A DNA stretch of 64,000 nt from Linnemannia hyalina (Eukaryota; Mortierellomycota; Mortierellomycetes; Mortierellales; Mortierellaceae). Position numbers and translations under genes: made by a program. The notes beneath the pieces were generated by a model. It was not told where the DNA came from and searched no databases. It was given only the letters and a program-made list of their open reading frames with translations. Below are positions 46,111 to 57,593 of the stretch, piece after piece. Every line of letters starts with the position of its first letter. Within the stretch, counting starts at the first letter, position 1. The stretch lies in assembly GCA_019671135.1 (NCBI GenBank), contig JAHRHY010000002.1:930001-994000 (forward strand). The letters run 5' to 3'.

Positions 46111-47857
46111 AGACAAACCCACCTAACCCCAAAGCTCTGCCTTGCCAAAGTGGAAATTTTAAGCTTACCAGGAACATCGTTTGATGCGTCACAGTATGCA
46201 ATAAGTGCTCTCGGACCTACCCAAGATCATATAGGACGACACACCTCTTCGCCTTTATCTTGATCCCGAACAACAGCAACCCTGCTACTTTGGAACGGCT
46301 AATACCAAATAATTTCGGGCTCTTCTGAGGCAGGACAAACCACCAGGTCAAAATTCGTCAGGACTAGATCGCGTGGGGTCTACGACATCACCGAGAGCAG
46401 ATGGAACGACTGCAGGCTATGTTGGAGGCGCATCAACTCAAGAGTCCCAGGTCACTTCTCCTGCCGCACACGGTTCTCCTAAAAGGAAGGACGATGGGGT
46501 GATGTCAAGCAGGAGGCCGAGGCGGGGGAAGAGAATAAGAGGAGGCATGTGTTCCCTTGACCAACGGAGAGGTACATAGGGTTCTTGGGTGGGGATCTTG
46601 CCATGCTGGAACGGAATTGTATTTGGAGCGTCGAGACGATCCACATGAAACTGACAACTGCGTATGTTGGGGCCTGCAGTGTTTTCTGCATTCATGCCAA
46701 AGGATACTGTGAGTGATGGTAATGCGAGTGTTGGTCGTGCGGCGCCACTGGTGGTGAATGAGTATATGACGCCTCCGGATTTAGTTGTTGATCCTCATGA
46801 GGATGAAGGGTCTGCGCTCGACTAAAAAAGTACAAAAGTAAGCATTGATTAATAAGAATCGCCTAGCAGCTAACATTGAAATGCACAGACGTGATACGTC
46901 TGAGATTGTAAATATAAAAAGGGAGAGAGGTTTCCATGCGCAGCCGTTGGTGATGATGGATCGACATTCCACTCGTCATGTTGCCAAAACACGTTTGGGA
47001 TGTAGGTTAAAGTGATACTCAAAAGAGAGAGGGGCATAACGGCAGGTCGGAAAAGGGAAGGAAAGAACGATCACGATGGGTACGCAAGATGACAAATAGA
47101 GGGGGCTGGTGTGAAAATAAGAAAAAAAGGGGAGGAATGAGCACAAAGGACCATTTCTCATTTCTCGGTAACAAAGACAATAAACATTCCGCTCCCTCTT
47201 TTTTCGTTCCTGGGCTTGCTGTGTTAAAAATGCTCAAGGGAATAGGCGAAGAGGCGAAACAACCATGATCGAGGGAAGGATTGGCTATTACAGGTGGCTT
47301 GGATTCATGTCCGTGCATGCACTCTCTGCAATATTGCTCTGTCTCCAGCGCAAGGAATCCACCCCTCTTTTTACAATTCGTCCTTCACGCTGGCCCATTA
47401 ATAATGTCCATCTATTCATCCGCCCTTGCCCAACGGATGGCCCCCAATGGGGCATATAAATACCGATGCGATGCTATCTCTCCCCTCCCCTTCTTTTCTT
47501 TTTTGTTCCCTTTCATATCTGATCCGACAAAGTTCTATGCATAGTGACTTTTAGTCAGTTAAACTTTCCCCACTTCTCTTGGCACAACTCACGATTGCCT
47601 GTTCTTTTTTGTGATCTCCTCTTGATTGTACTACAGTCCATGGAGGTCTATTCCGTGCACTTTCTCACAGCACCCAACCCTGACTCCTCTCGCCCTTTTC
47701 CTTCTTTATCTTTTCTACTTCTTCCCCTTCTCACCCCCAAACTCTAACATCATACTCCCATCCCTCCCTTATCCTCATTCCCATTCCCACTCCACTCATC
47801 AACTTTTTTTAACAAAATCAAGACTTTTACCTTCAAGAGTAACAGCAGCCAAAAACA
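46111..47857. other. Intergenic; small ORF-like segments, then C/T-rich leader of the 47858 gene
   Basis: 46373-46579 and 46693-46824 (+) are short frames of protein-like composition (ASTQESQVTSPAAHGSPKRK; MPKDTVSDGNASVGRAAPLV), perhaps parts of one broken gene next to the retroelement. 47440-47857 becomes C/T-rich, with ATATAAATA at about 47455, a plausible promoter for the gene at 47858. Confidence 0.35.
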
Positions 47858-49204
47858 ATGCAACGGCTCCATCCACGACAGCTGTCTCCATCATCATCAT
47901 CAATAACAACATCCTCCTTCAGCGCTTCATCCCTCACTCCTTCTCCAACCAGTATATCCACTACACCAATACCATCACCCAACATTACAACCCAAACACC
48001 ACAGCCCTCCGATACCAAATCGCCCTCAGCAGCACAAGTCGCCATCCCCGTCCTCGGTGCAGTCGCAGGAACAATTTTGATCTTCCTCTGTCTCGCCCTC
48101 TTCATCACCTACCAAGTCAAGGCAGTCGTCCGCTTCAGAGAAGCTCAGATCCTTGCCAAAGCCGAAGCCGAAGCCAACAACAACAATAACGACGACAAAG
48201 ACTCCAGCAACAGTAGCGATCCAACAGAGTACCTCGAAGAAAAAGGAGGACCCCCCGGACGATCAGGCGCAGTTCAGTTCACTGACAACAGCCAGGCATT
48301 ACTCTACCGACCCTTCCTGTCCTCTCCAATAACACCTTCCGCTCCACCAGCTCCACCAGGGTACACAAGGAGCCCACAGAGCATCGTCATCGGGATCGAC
48401 CAGATTGAAAAGAAGGCCTCTGCTGGTGGTGGTGTTGATGGTGGTGTCCCTGCGGGTTGGAAGACGGAACCATGGCAGCAACCCAAGGGTCGTAGTCCAC
48501 AGGACCACTTGAAGCAAGAACAGTTGGAGCGGGTGATGAAACTGCACCGACAGCAGATGGAGGAGCTGCAGGCGCTGTTACAGAGACATATGTTGGATAA
48601 TACTCAACCTCTCTCTCCTCATGCCGTTGTCGTTGTCGATGTTGAGGATAATGTCGGAGGGTATGAGGGCAGTAGTAGGGGTAAGCGAGGGATATGGAGA
48701 GTAGGGCAAGGTTGGAAGGGGCGTTGGTCGTCGTTCAGATCGAGGCGACACAATAGTCGCAGAGGGTCACCGTCACCTTTGGCGCGTACTCAGGGTCAAA
48801 GCCCACACGGAATCGACAGCCCAATGGTCCAACCAGACGACGTTGTACGAGGCCCCGAAGCCATCCCCTACCCTCCTCCTCCCCCTCTTCTTAACACCTC
48901 CCACCAAGTGCTGCGTCGACTCAGTCAACTGACCGATGCATCGTCGAGTCGGGGGAGCGATTGGTCGTTCGAGGCATCGCCGTCGTCGCCATCGTCAGAT
49001 AAGAGCATGATGATCTCTGAAGAGTTGCGGCCGGAGGAGCGGTCGATACTTGTGGACTCTTTCGAGAAGATCAATGCGCACTATGACCGACAATTCCGGA
49101 TCGCCGAGAGCGAGATCCTGCAAGGTTCTTCTTCTGGGAGCGACGACGGGCACGATGGAGATGACGGTGTAGATCGTATTGAATCTGCGGAGTCGGAGAA
49201 ATGA
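47858..49204 (+). CDS. Single-pass membrane protein with PQDH coiled-coil tail, 448 aa (non-kelch)
   Basis: Intronless from the ATG at 47858 to the TGA at 49202. Residues 1-58 are Ser/Thr/Pro-rich and presumably O-glycosylated outside the cell. No cleavable signal peptide is evident, so the helix at about 61-85 (VAIPVLGAVAGTILIFLCLA) probably acts as signal-anchor, unless an upstream exon was missed. It is followed by a basic VKAVVRFREAQ. The cytoplasmic part holds an Asn/Asp run, Pro-rich segments and a heptad block at about 213-244 (SPQDHLKQEQLERVMKLHRQ, then QMEELQALLQRH) that resembles the PQDH segment of the kelch tails and of the next gene. It ends in an acidic Ser/Asp/Glu tail (GSDDGHDGDDG). 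The overall design resembles fungal wall-stress-sensor or SKG6-like single-pass proteins. Signalling or scaffold role inferred. Confidence 0.72.
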   Translation: MQRLHPRQLSPSSSSITTSSFSASSLTPSPTSISTTPIPSPNITTQTPQPSDTKSPSAAQVAIPVLGAVAGTILIFLCLALFITYQVKAVVRFREAQILAKAEAEANNNNNDDKDSSNSSDPTEYLEEKGGPPGRSGAVQFTDNSQALLYRPFLSSPITPSAPPAPPGYTRSPQSIVIGIDQIEKKASAGGGVDGGVPAGWKTEPWQQPKGRSPQDHLKQEQLERVMKLHRQQMEELQALLQRHMLDNTQPLSPHAVVVVDVEDNVGGYEGSSRGKRGIWRVGQGWKGRWSSFRSRRHNSRRGSPSPLARTQGQSPHGIDSPMVQPDDVVRGPEAIPYPPPPPLLNTSHQVLRRLSQLTDASSSRGSDWSFEASPSSPSSDKSMMISEELRPEERSILVDSFEKINAHYDRQFRIAESEILQGSSSGSDDGHDGDDGVDRIESAESEK

Positions 49205-50392
49205 ATTATAAACAGATAAAAAACTAAAAACAAATGAAAAGAGAAGTTGAGGGCGGTGTCAGTCCGCTGATAACGTTTGTTCAAGAAATGAAGTGTGTAT
49301 GCAGGAGTCGTTGGTCTTTTTGTTGACTGAGGAGTAAGAGAGGGCAGGGGTTTGATGAGATTTTCCTTGTGTATGCGTATGGGTCAGTTGTTGTTTTTTG
49401 TTTTATGGTTTTTGGTTATTTCCTTTTGTCCCAGGAAGTGACATTTTGCGTGAGATTAATTGATCTGTGAAGGGGTAAAAAAAACAAGAGAACAGCCCAT
49501 TCTACCCAACGCCATCTTTTCATTATTCGCCCCAGAACAGAAACATTGCAAGACAGACATCCATGCAGCGCCACTTTTCCTTGCCATTGCCAAAGACGAC
49601 AGTAATGCAGGACGACATGAAGCGCCTGGTCAAAGCAATATTTTCCTCCGTAATGTTCATGAGATAGTTGATAGTGCGAAAGAAGAAGGAACAGAAGAAT
49701 GGGAACTCTTGATGAATACCCGTTACATCCTCATGTCATCCCGTCCCTGAAGGAAAAAAAAAAAAAAAAAAAAAAAAGTGGGCTCAAGTATGTCCCACCC
49801 TGCAGCGAAACGAGTACCACACTGGCGAGAAAAAATAGAAAACAAAATGGACAGTCCGTCCAGTAGCCAGCGGGAAAACAAAACAGAAAAATGAAATCGC
49901 AATTTCAACATTCAACTTGCGCCCACCTGCATCCCCCTTCAACCCTTCATAAGGACCCAAGTTCTATTTTCTTGGGTACCTCATTTGGTGGATGTCCACC
50001 CAGTTCCCACTGTATCCAAAACATGACATCTTGCCTGTTTCTCTTGCCGCTTGTCTCTGGTTTTGACTATTTTTCCTCGCACTTTTTCATCTCCTTTTAC
50101 CTCACTTCTTTACTTTCACTTCATTTCCTTCCCCACTTGCACCCCTCTTGTCTTCTGCACCCGCACACCTCCCCTCTACTCATACAACTCCTCTCCCCTT
50201 ACTACTACTCAATGCAACTTGGTCACAGCACAACAACAAGATCGACATAGACTCCCTGCTCTCTAGCAAACCCCTCCCCCCCCCCCCCCCCCCCCTCTCT
50301 CCTCTCTGTGGTCGCGCTCACTCCTTGTACATACCCCATCACTCCCTTTTCTCCCATCCCAACCACAGCAACACAAGCGCGACTTACCAGAT
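49205..50392. other. Intergenic with A24 and C20 homopolymers; leader of the 50393 gene
   Basis: Contains an A run at 49754-49777 (24 nt) and a C run at 50276-50295 (20 nt). 49990-50390 is C/T-rich and probably the promoter/5' leader of the gene at 50393. No gene seen. Confidence 0.5.
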
Positions 50393-51973
50393 ATGAGTCT
50401 ACCAGATATCTTTGGCCTTGTGCCCCGTCAATGGCAACAGCACCCATCGCCAATCTCACCAAGAGCAGCACCAGCAGCAAATCCTATCAAAGCGTCAACT
50501 GCAACAATACAAGCAGGCAATGTCGTTATCAGACCAAGAGCTGAACCCACCACCACCACTCCCCCATGGATCAGCGGCAAATCAACTGTCCCAACTAGTG
50601 ACCCCACCATGCCTAGCAGGGACCCATCAACAACGCCGTTCTCGGGATGGACTACTACCAGCCGCAGTTCCCCAACCACTACAGTACCTCCATACCTATC
50701 AACACCTTCTCCAAGCTCCAACTTTACCGGAACAACCGATTGGTCATCGTCACCAACGACAATGCCAACGCCACAGCCAACAATGACAACGACAACACCA
50801 ACAATATTACCACCGCCGCCTACCCTTGATCCTTCCAAAGAAGGCAATGCGGGATCGCCTTCGAATGGGGTCATTATCGGCACGGTGGCTGTAGCGTTCT
50901 TCATACTGACCGTCCTAGGCATTTGGCACTTCCGTCGGCAGAGAGTAAAGGGTCGTGGTCTGTTTGGGCACAGCGGGTCCAAGAAGTGGGTGGACAACGA
51001 GAAGGGTCTTTACCAGGCACATCACCAGCCTGGGTACAGTGACTCACCCTCTCCAACTCAAAGTTACTACGGCGGGAACGGGTACGGCCACAGCGACGCT
51101 TACTACTACCAGTACAGCAACAATCTCCACGACAGCAACAGCATCAGCCGAGGACCACAGAACAACCACCCAGAGATGGAGGAGGAGGAGAACAACACGC
51201 GCTCAGGCATGGTCCGGCCCCAGACTCTTCCAAACGACACTGCAGTCTACTGGCCCCCACCACCAGGACTGTCACCACAAGGACTATCATCATCATCACC
51301 GCCACCACAACCCTTTACACCCTTGACAGAATCATCCTCAGCAGCAGCAGAAGCAGCAGCAGCATCGACATCACTTAAACGCAGCTTAACGCGCAACCCA
51401 CAGGATCACCGCCGCCAAGAGCAATTGGAACACTTGCTGATGCTACAACGTCGACAGATTCGAGAACTCCAGGAACTACAACAACAGCACCAACGCGAGA
51501 ACCCATTGTCATCCGTGTCGGGGCCTCACGCGCCCACACAACAAGACCGTCAAATCTGGCAGCAGAGCGATCAGGAGCAGCGGCAGCAGTGGTTACAGCA
51601 GCAACAGCCCCATCAGCCAAGAGGAGGAAGAGATAACAGTGGAGGTATTATTGTGAGTGGGCCTGTTGGTGCTGTAAGGGATCCGCAGGACTGGGGCATC
51701 TATGACGATGCCGGCAGAAGAGGTGGAAGTAGCGGAAGTCGTGGAGGTGGAGGACACAGCCAAAGGGTAATGCAAGAAAGGAAGAGAGACAGCGGCGATA
51801 GTAACGAAGATGGAGAGTCTGGTGAAGATGGACAGCAGAGTTTGCGACAGTACATTGCACAGATGAAGGCAGACTACGAGGAGCAGTTCCGGAAGCACCA
51901 GGAGGAGTTGGAAAGACTGAAGGCAGAGCAGGAGACTCAGCTGCAGATGCTGCGTGAGCAAATAAAAGAGTAG
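50393..51973 (+). CDS. Single-pass membrane protein with PQDH coiled-coil tail, 526 aa (non-kelch)
   Basis: Intronless from the ATG at 50393 to the TAG at 51971. The first ~155 residues are Thr/Ser/Pro-rich, a likely O-glycosylated stalk, with no obvious cleavable signal peptide. One helix lies at about 159-180 (GVIIGTVAVAFFILTVLGIW), followed by HFRRQRVKGRG. The tail is Tyr/Ser/Gly/Gln-rich. Its heptad block at about 335-370 (NPQDHRRQEQLEHLLMLQRR, then QIRELQELQQQHQ) is clearly related to SPQDHLKQEQLERVMKLHRQ in the gene at 47858 and more loosely to the PQDH segments of kelch units 8 and 10. A second, C-terminal coiled coil runs about 480-526 (YIAQMKADYEEQFRKHQEEL and on). The two neighbouring genes are diverged tandem paralogues in the same orientation. 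The start codon is the least certain point. Confidence 0.75.
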   Translation: MSLPDIFGLVPRQWQQHPSPISPRAAPAANPIKASTATIQAGNVVIRPRAEPTTTTPPWISGKSTVPTSDPTMPSRDPSTTPFSGWTTTSRSSPTTTVPPYLSTPSPSSNFTGTTDWSSSPTTMPTPQPTMTTTTPTILPPPPTLDPSKEGNAGSPSNGVIIGTVAVAFFILTVLGIWHFRRQRVKGRGLFGHSGSKKWVDNEKGLYQAHHQPGYSDSPSPTQSYYGGNGYGHSDAYYYQYSNNLHDSNSISRGPQNNHPEMEEEENNTRSGMVRPQTLPNDTAVYWPPPPGLSPQGLSSSSPPPQPFTPLTESSSAAAEAAAASTSLKRSLTRNPQDHRRQEQLEHLLMLQRRQIRELQELQQQHQRENPLSSVSGPHAPTQQDRQIWQQSDQEQRQQWLQQQQPHQPRGGRDNSGGIIVSGPVGAVRDPQDWGIYDDAGRRGGSSGSRGGGGHSQRVMQERKRDSGDSNEDGESGEDGQQSLRQYIAQMKADYEEQFRKHQEELERLKAEQETQLQMLREQIKE

Positions 51974-52950
51974 ATGCGTTTTTTGCTTGTTGAACAACTT
52001 GGTATATGGACATGGGCCGCTTGGCGTGACGGTGATGTTGTTGGTCGAGTTCGTGTTTTTCCATGCAAAACGTACGAACGAAAGGAGGCAAGCGCCTTTG
52101 GTCTGTCTTCTTACTTCGTTCCGCATCCACGTTCATGGAGATCAGGACTAACACTATTGACAAAGGAGAACAAGTCAGAAACAAAAAGGGCTCAGGATGA
52201 CTAGGGCTCAGGATGACTAGGGCTTCTTCACAGACTGAGCAGCAACTATTCATTGTCAAGGAGCAAGTTGGATGTAACGTGTCAGTCTCTTGATCACAAC
52301 ACCCCCGCCTCTCCCTTTCTTCGCTCCAACAACTCTCCTCCTCCGACGAACACATACTGTCAGTTAATCATCAACACGCCATGCAGACGGTACGGCACGG
52401 CAATCCAGTTCCACCCCCAGGCACACCCTGCACAGGAAACCTTTTGCCGCAACAAGAATCAGTTTCCTCAAAACTCAAAGGGACTCGCAGCGACACGGAG
52501 GATTACAGGATACGGCATATCAAAAGTGAAAGACTGAATCAAGGGCTGCTTGTCTTGAAGGCAATAGCGACAGCATTATTGACAATAAAAAGGTATTATC
52601 CTCAGAAAACAACCGTGGGTCGAAGGGTGGGCGGAGAGCCACTTGCAGCAAGAACAAAAGGATGCGCTCGTTTTGAAGGATGGATTGGGTGTGTGTCGAT
52701 TGGGTGTCGCGCCAATCAATCCTATTGAACAAGGAGAACATCGATGTTGATGTCGCACAGACAGAGAATGCAGAAGGATGTGCAAAAGAACACCACTGAC
52801 CCTCGTCGGCGAGAGAGGGATCAACTACGTATGCTCACACTTCCGATGAAGGGAGATGATAACTCAAACTCTCTCAATGAACGTTTTTAGTGGTCAATCC
52901 TAAGCACAGCACAAAATACCACCTATCAAAAAAAAACGCGCAAAGCAGCC
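51974..52950. other. Intergenic
   Basis: Contains a 17-nt direct repeat in tandem near 52189-52222 (unit GGGCTCAGGATGACTA). No gene is supported; the short frames on both strands are unrelated to the neighbours. Confidence 0.45.
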
Positions 52951-53530
52951 ATGGGACAGCGCTTCCGGAGCAGCGATAACTCCGACTGGGGCGCATTCCC
53001 GACACAGGCCATGTACAACGAGACTCGTGACTTTTCCATTCGCTTCGGCAAAGGAAAGGGCTCCTTAGGCGATATCTACGATTTTGACGCCCAAGGAACA
53101 GATCTCCAAGGTGATGTTGGAGGAGAAGGTGTTCAAGACCTGGCACTTCGGCCTCACTGTTCTCTTGGGGGATGGTAAATGTCCTTATTATCATTCGTTT
53201 CGATCTACTTATTGCATATGTGTTCCCTATAGCCAGCTTGATGGTAACTAACTTCCATTGTTTCAACTGATAGCCTGTCACAAACTAAACCCCATTGGTG
53301 GCCATAGTATGGGTTTTCCATGGCTCGTTCATTTCGCTCCATCTCAAATTTTCAATACTAGGTTCTGTCACAGCTCTCCACGACGCGATCGCGCTTGCCG
53401 ACCTAATCTATGCCATGCCAATGACAACAGAGGAGGAAATAACGAAAATGTTCGAAGAGTATCAAGCAGAGCCCCAACCGGCCGTGTTAGGGTCATTCAA
53501 GAACAGTCGGTAACTGAGCAAGGCCGTCAA
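52951..53530 (+). pseudogene. FAD-dependent monooxygenase pseudogene (C-terminal half only)
   Basis: Sequence matching the second half of the intact gene at 54993: NSDWGAFPTQAMYNETRDF, GSLGDIYDF, a one-base insertion, TPKEQISKVMLEEKVFKTW, FGLTVLLGD, then an intron at the same position, ACHKLNPIGGH, a second intron at the same position, and VTALHDAIALADLIYAMP with EYQAEPQPAVLGSFKNSR followed by an in-frame TAA at about 53513. The N-terminal FAD-binding half (GxGxxG, mid DG motif) is absent. Conserved intron positions and the GD...NP..G FAD motif make the identity firm. Confidence 0.8.
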
Positions 53531-54992
53531 TAATGATGTGACAGGCGCCCATTTTCCTTTTTTTAGCCAATACTATGCCTTTCTGATTGTAGAGGCTTGC
53601 CGTAAGTCTTGCTCTTTCCTGCCAATTGTAATGCTACTATGCTGTGAATTGAGCGTGCATCCAAGGAGAGCGAAATATCATACGGCTGATCCTTTTCTTC
53701 CTTTGCTGGTTTGCTTGCGTTGAAAGTTAGCCAGGATGGCCCGGTTCCTGTCCTCAGTCGGGCTATCTTGGAGCTGCTACTTCTGTCTGATCAATCGAGC
53801 GCGTACAAGGATGGATGTTATTGACACTGAATACAAAGAATAAAAGGGGAAGCTGTCATGCTGTCCGATTGTCTCCCATTGGCTCCTTTTTATTCATGTT
53901 GGAGTACTTATTCATTCATCCTCGCGATATGTAAAGGCGAAGCGGTAAGGTGAGAATGAGGGTTGAAGATGAACGAGAGGCCATGAGCTGTATGCCCGTC
54001 AGGCGTCGCCTACTCCTTGTTCCCGCCGTTCCAATCAAAAATAAAGTGCGCGTGACTGTTGTACTGTGATCGTGTCACTAATTTGTGATGTCAATATGCA
54101 GCTCTCATACACACGGGTACCCTTTTCGGGTGCAGGAGAACGTGTGTAAGAAAAGGATTCATGTCGTTATTTTTTTCTTTCTCGGCACCCGGTGCTGTCG
54201 GTCTCCACTCTCCCTCTCCCCTTGAGCCATGCTCTGCCTTGCTTTGCTCGTTCGTGCATGGAACTCAATGCATGGAACAGTCTTAATTAAAGATCCGTAT
54301 TTGCTGCCCTTTTGGCGCCACCATATGTCAGCCTCTGGTCGCACTGGCCTCACGAAAGTAGATTTTGACTGGCTGGTGATGGGAACAAAAAAGGGGAGAT
54401 CAGAAGGGGTGATCATCGATCTTATTTTTATCGGTGACATGTCTTAGCGACAACAACTATCCGACGGATTGGGTACAACGCCTTCGTTCACCAAGAGTCG
54501 ACATGCATTGCCGACAGCAAGGGGGGGGGGGGGGGGGGGGAAGACGAGGAAGGAGAAGAAATGGGCTGATTGAAACAAGAAGCTACGCACGAGGCGAATG
54601 GAAAGACTTCGGATGGGTGGCAGGCGGGCATTGAATTATTTTTTTCTATGGGCCATGTACAAAACGAGATAGTGCTCACCGAGACATGTTAATAGGAGGA
54701 ATGAAGAGAAGGGGAAATAGATGTCAACTTAATGCATGCAGAAACAAAATAGTGAACGAGGAAGAAGAGGAAGAAGGGCGAGTGATGGGGGGGTGGGGCA
54801 AAGGATACCTTAAAAAACATGAAAGAACGGCGTCTTCTTTTTTTCTTCTTCTTTCTTTCCGATCTTTCACTCCCATTCCTCATTTACTCATTCAACTTCA
54901 TTCCATTCACCTGAGCGCCACCTCATTCCCCTACGCGACTTATTCTTTCATTCACCACCAACCTTCAGGATACACGCATACACATACAGCAT
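53531..54992. other. Intergenic with G20 homopolymer; upstream region of the monooxygenase gene
   Basis: No gene. A run of exactly 20 G lies at 54521-54540. 54830-54990 is C/T-rich and is probably the leader of the gene at 54993. Confidence 0.5.
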
Positions 54993-57030
54993 ATGCCAAC
55001 AGCCAACTATAAACCAACAGTCTTGATCGTGGGCGCAGGACTAGGAGGACTTATGCTCGGCGCCCTGCTCGAAAAAATCGATGTCCCCTACATTATTTTT
55101 GAACGCACCTCTCTTATCAGACCTCTCGGTACGTCGACACTCCCTCTCTCCTCTATCTTCTTGGAGCCACTACTACACGGGCCGCTTTGACAAACAGGAC
55201 TCTAATTGTCTATCCCTAACATGAAATAGGTTCAGCAATATCGATTGGATCCCCGATTATCGCGCTTTTCCAGCAGCTCGGTATCTATGACGAGCTGATC
55301 AACTCTTCTCTCCGGTACAATTACATTGCGGCACACAAGGAGAACATGGAGCCATATCCACTACAGGACTTTACCCCTCTCCAGGAGATGTAAGTATCTC
55401 TAGGCCGAGCCTTGTTGTCAGGCTGAACAAGTGCCAGGTCGATGCTGTTACCGGTCCTAGCTGCTTATTATCATACGTTCCCGTTTTTCTTTCTTATTGC
55501 TAGAACGGGACATCCACAGTACATTATTGCACGACCAGTTCTCTACGACCTTCTACTCCGACAGATCCCAGCACACAAGATCCTACTCAAAAAGCGCATC
55601 CTGACCATCTCTGAGGACAATGATAGAGTAACCATCTATGCCTATGACAATACGGCCTACCAGGGCGACATCCTTGTCGGAGCTGACGGGGCTTACAGTG
55701 TCGTCCGGCAAAAATTGTACGAGAAGTTGAAGAAGAGGGGGTTGTTACCGAAATCTGATGATGAGGAACTGCCGTTTAATTGTACGTGTCTGGTGGGGCA
55801 GACGGATTATATGGATCCGGATGAGTTTCCGATCCTGAAAAACCCTTATAGTCAGGTTCTTACTGTTCGTGGATCCGACCTTCCTTACAGGTGAGTCTAC
55901 ATGGACTTTGATCTTTATTTTTTTGTTCGACTTGCAGCGGACCGTTTAAACGCATGTTGTCTAACACCTAAGTGCGTCTTTCTTACAAACGTATAATAGT
56001 TGGCTGGTATTCACAACAGCACAATCGACATGCTGTTGGATGGTCATTCGCCACCTCTCGAAATTCACCAACAAAACCGCCCTCGAAGAAAAGTTCTCCC
56101 GCATCAACATGAACAAGGAGAAGAACTCTGAATGGGGGTCCCACGCCGCAAAACAGATGTGTGACGAAACAAGGGATTTCAGGACGCCTGTCAAGAGCGA
56201 CGAGGACGGGTTCTTGAGTCTGGGGGATCTGTATGACAGGACGCCGCAGGATCGAGTGTCGAAGGTCATGTTGGAAGAGAAGGTTTTCGAGACCTGGTTC
56301 TATGGTCGGACTGTGCTTATGGGTGATGGTATGTGGCAATGCCTTTTTGTTTTTGTTGTGGATGTTTTTTTTTTTTTTCCATCTGATTGAGGGATGTGAA
56401 TGTTATGAGAGCCACATGTGTTGCACGAGGTCTTTACTCAGCATTTTTTGTACCTTTTCTTATAATAGCGTGTCATAAAGTCAATCCCCTTGGAGGTCAA
56501 GGTATGTGCGCAAATCACAAGGGGAAAAAAAACCTTCTCTCACCAATCCAACCCCAGAAAAGGGGAGATCATCCCAAACAAACGTTCACGGGGGCTAAGG
56601 CATTCATTCTTCCTATTTTCAACTTCATTTAGGTGCAACGGCGGCAATCCACGACGCACTAGCGCTCACAAACCTCCTCTATGCCCTGCCCAGCAAAACC
56701 ACCGCCGACATCAAGCACCTCCTCACCTGCTACCAAGACGAGCGCCGCCCCAAAGCCCATGCAACCTTCAAGAACTCCCGTCTCCTCTCCCACGTCCTCC
56801 GTAAAGACAATGTCGGCAAGATGGCCCGGATGGTTTCTACAAACATGCCAACTTGGATGTGGAGGATATTTTTGGCGAAAGCGTTTGGGAACAGGCCGCA
56901 GGCGGGATTTCTGGAAAGGGTTGAAGTGAAGGGAACAGGGCATGTGTTCAGTTCGCCGAGTATGGATAAGGCGAGGGCGGTTTTTGAGGAGTGGAAGGAG
57001 CGGATGAGAGTTATTCATCATTCCGTGTAG
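54993..57030 (+). CDS. FAD-dependent aromatic-ring-type monooxygenase, 480 aa, six exons
   Basis: Exons 54993-55128, 55230-55389, 55504-55890, 56000-56328, 56469-56501, 56633-57030; all GT-AG and frame-consistent (481 codons with stop). Residues 8-20 hold the Rossmann dinucleotide motif (VLIVGAGLGGL). GADGAYS at 158-164 is the DG motif binding FAD and NAD(P)H. GDACHKVNPLGGQG at 336-349 is the GD motif contacting the FAD ribityl chain. This order defines the PF01494-type group A flavin monooxygenases, which use NAD(P)H and O2 to hydroxylate or epoxidise aromatic or other small molecules. Length is within the family's usual range. No signal peptide, so it is probably cytosolic; a C-terminal hydrophobic patch (TNMPTWMWRIFLAKAF) could touch membranes. 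The substrate cannot be told from sequence. Two relatives lie in the window, one dead and one cut by the edge, with no biosynthetic core gene beside them. Confidence 0.9.
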
Positions 57031-57593
57031 ATCGTGATTTTTTGCTGAGATTTTGGCGTGCAGTGCCGCCGGGGCGGTCATGTCGGGGTCGGTCGGTTTC
57101 CCATTTATTTTTACCCCAGTTATGTGAAATGTCCTAGATATTTAATACTACCTAATGAAATAACGATAATGTATACAAATGACCTTCACCCGTTTCCCTT
57201 GCTCGGCATGCTCGCTCTGAGATCATATGCTTTACTCATGTCATGTCATTTCATGCTGGCTAAGTGCAAAAAAAAAGAGAGTGAGCGTGAGGTACGGTAA
57301 GCGGAGATAATTCTCGTGTCTGTGAGTGATTGATGATTCAGGAGCTGAAATGTCTCAGCCACCCCTTGAAATGCCATAGCATTTTTATCGTTAACCATGG
57401 ATGAGATGACTGAGAGCGGCATCCATGAATGACAGAGGGTGCGTCCATGAAGGCCAGTGAATGGTTTCTATGAATACCAAGAAGACTTAGAGTGTGGTAT
57501 TCATTAAGATCATGCCGATTAGATCGGCAACTAATAACTCCTCCCCGAGACAAACAAAAGGCTGGTGACACACCTTCTTGTTATTATCTAATA
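57031..57593. other. Intergenic
   Basis: 3' flanks of the convergent monooxygenase and kelch unit 11 genes; AT-rich, nothing else seen. Confidence 0.5.
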
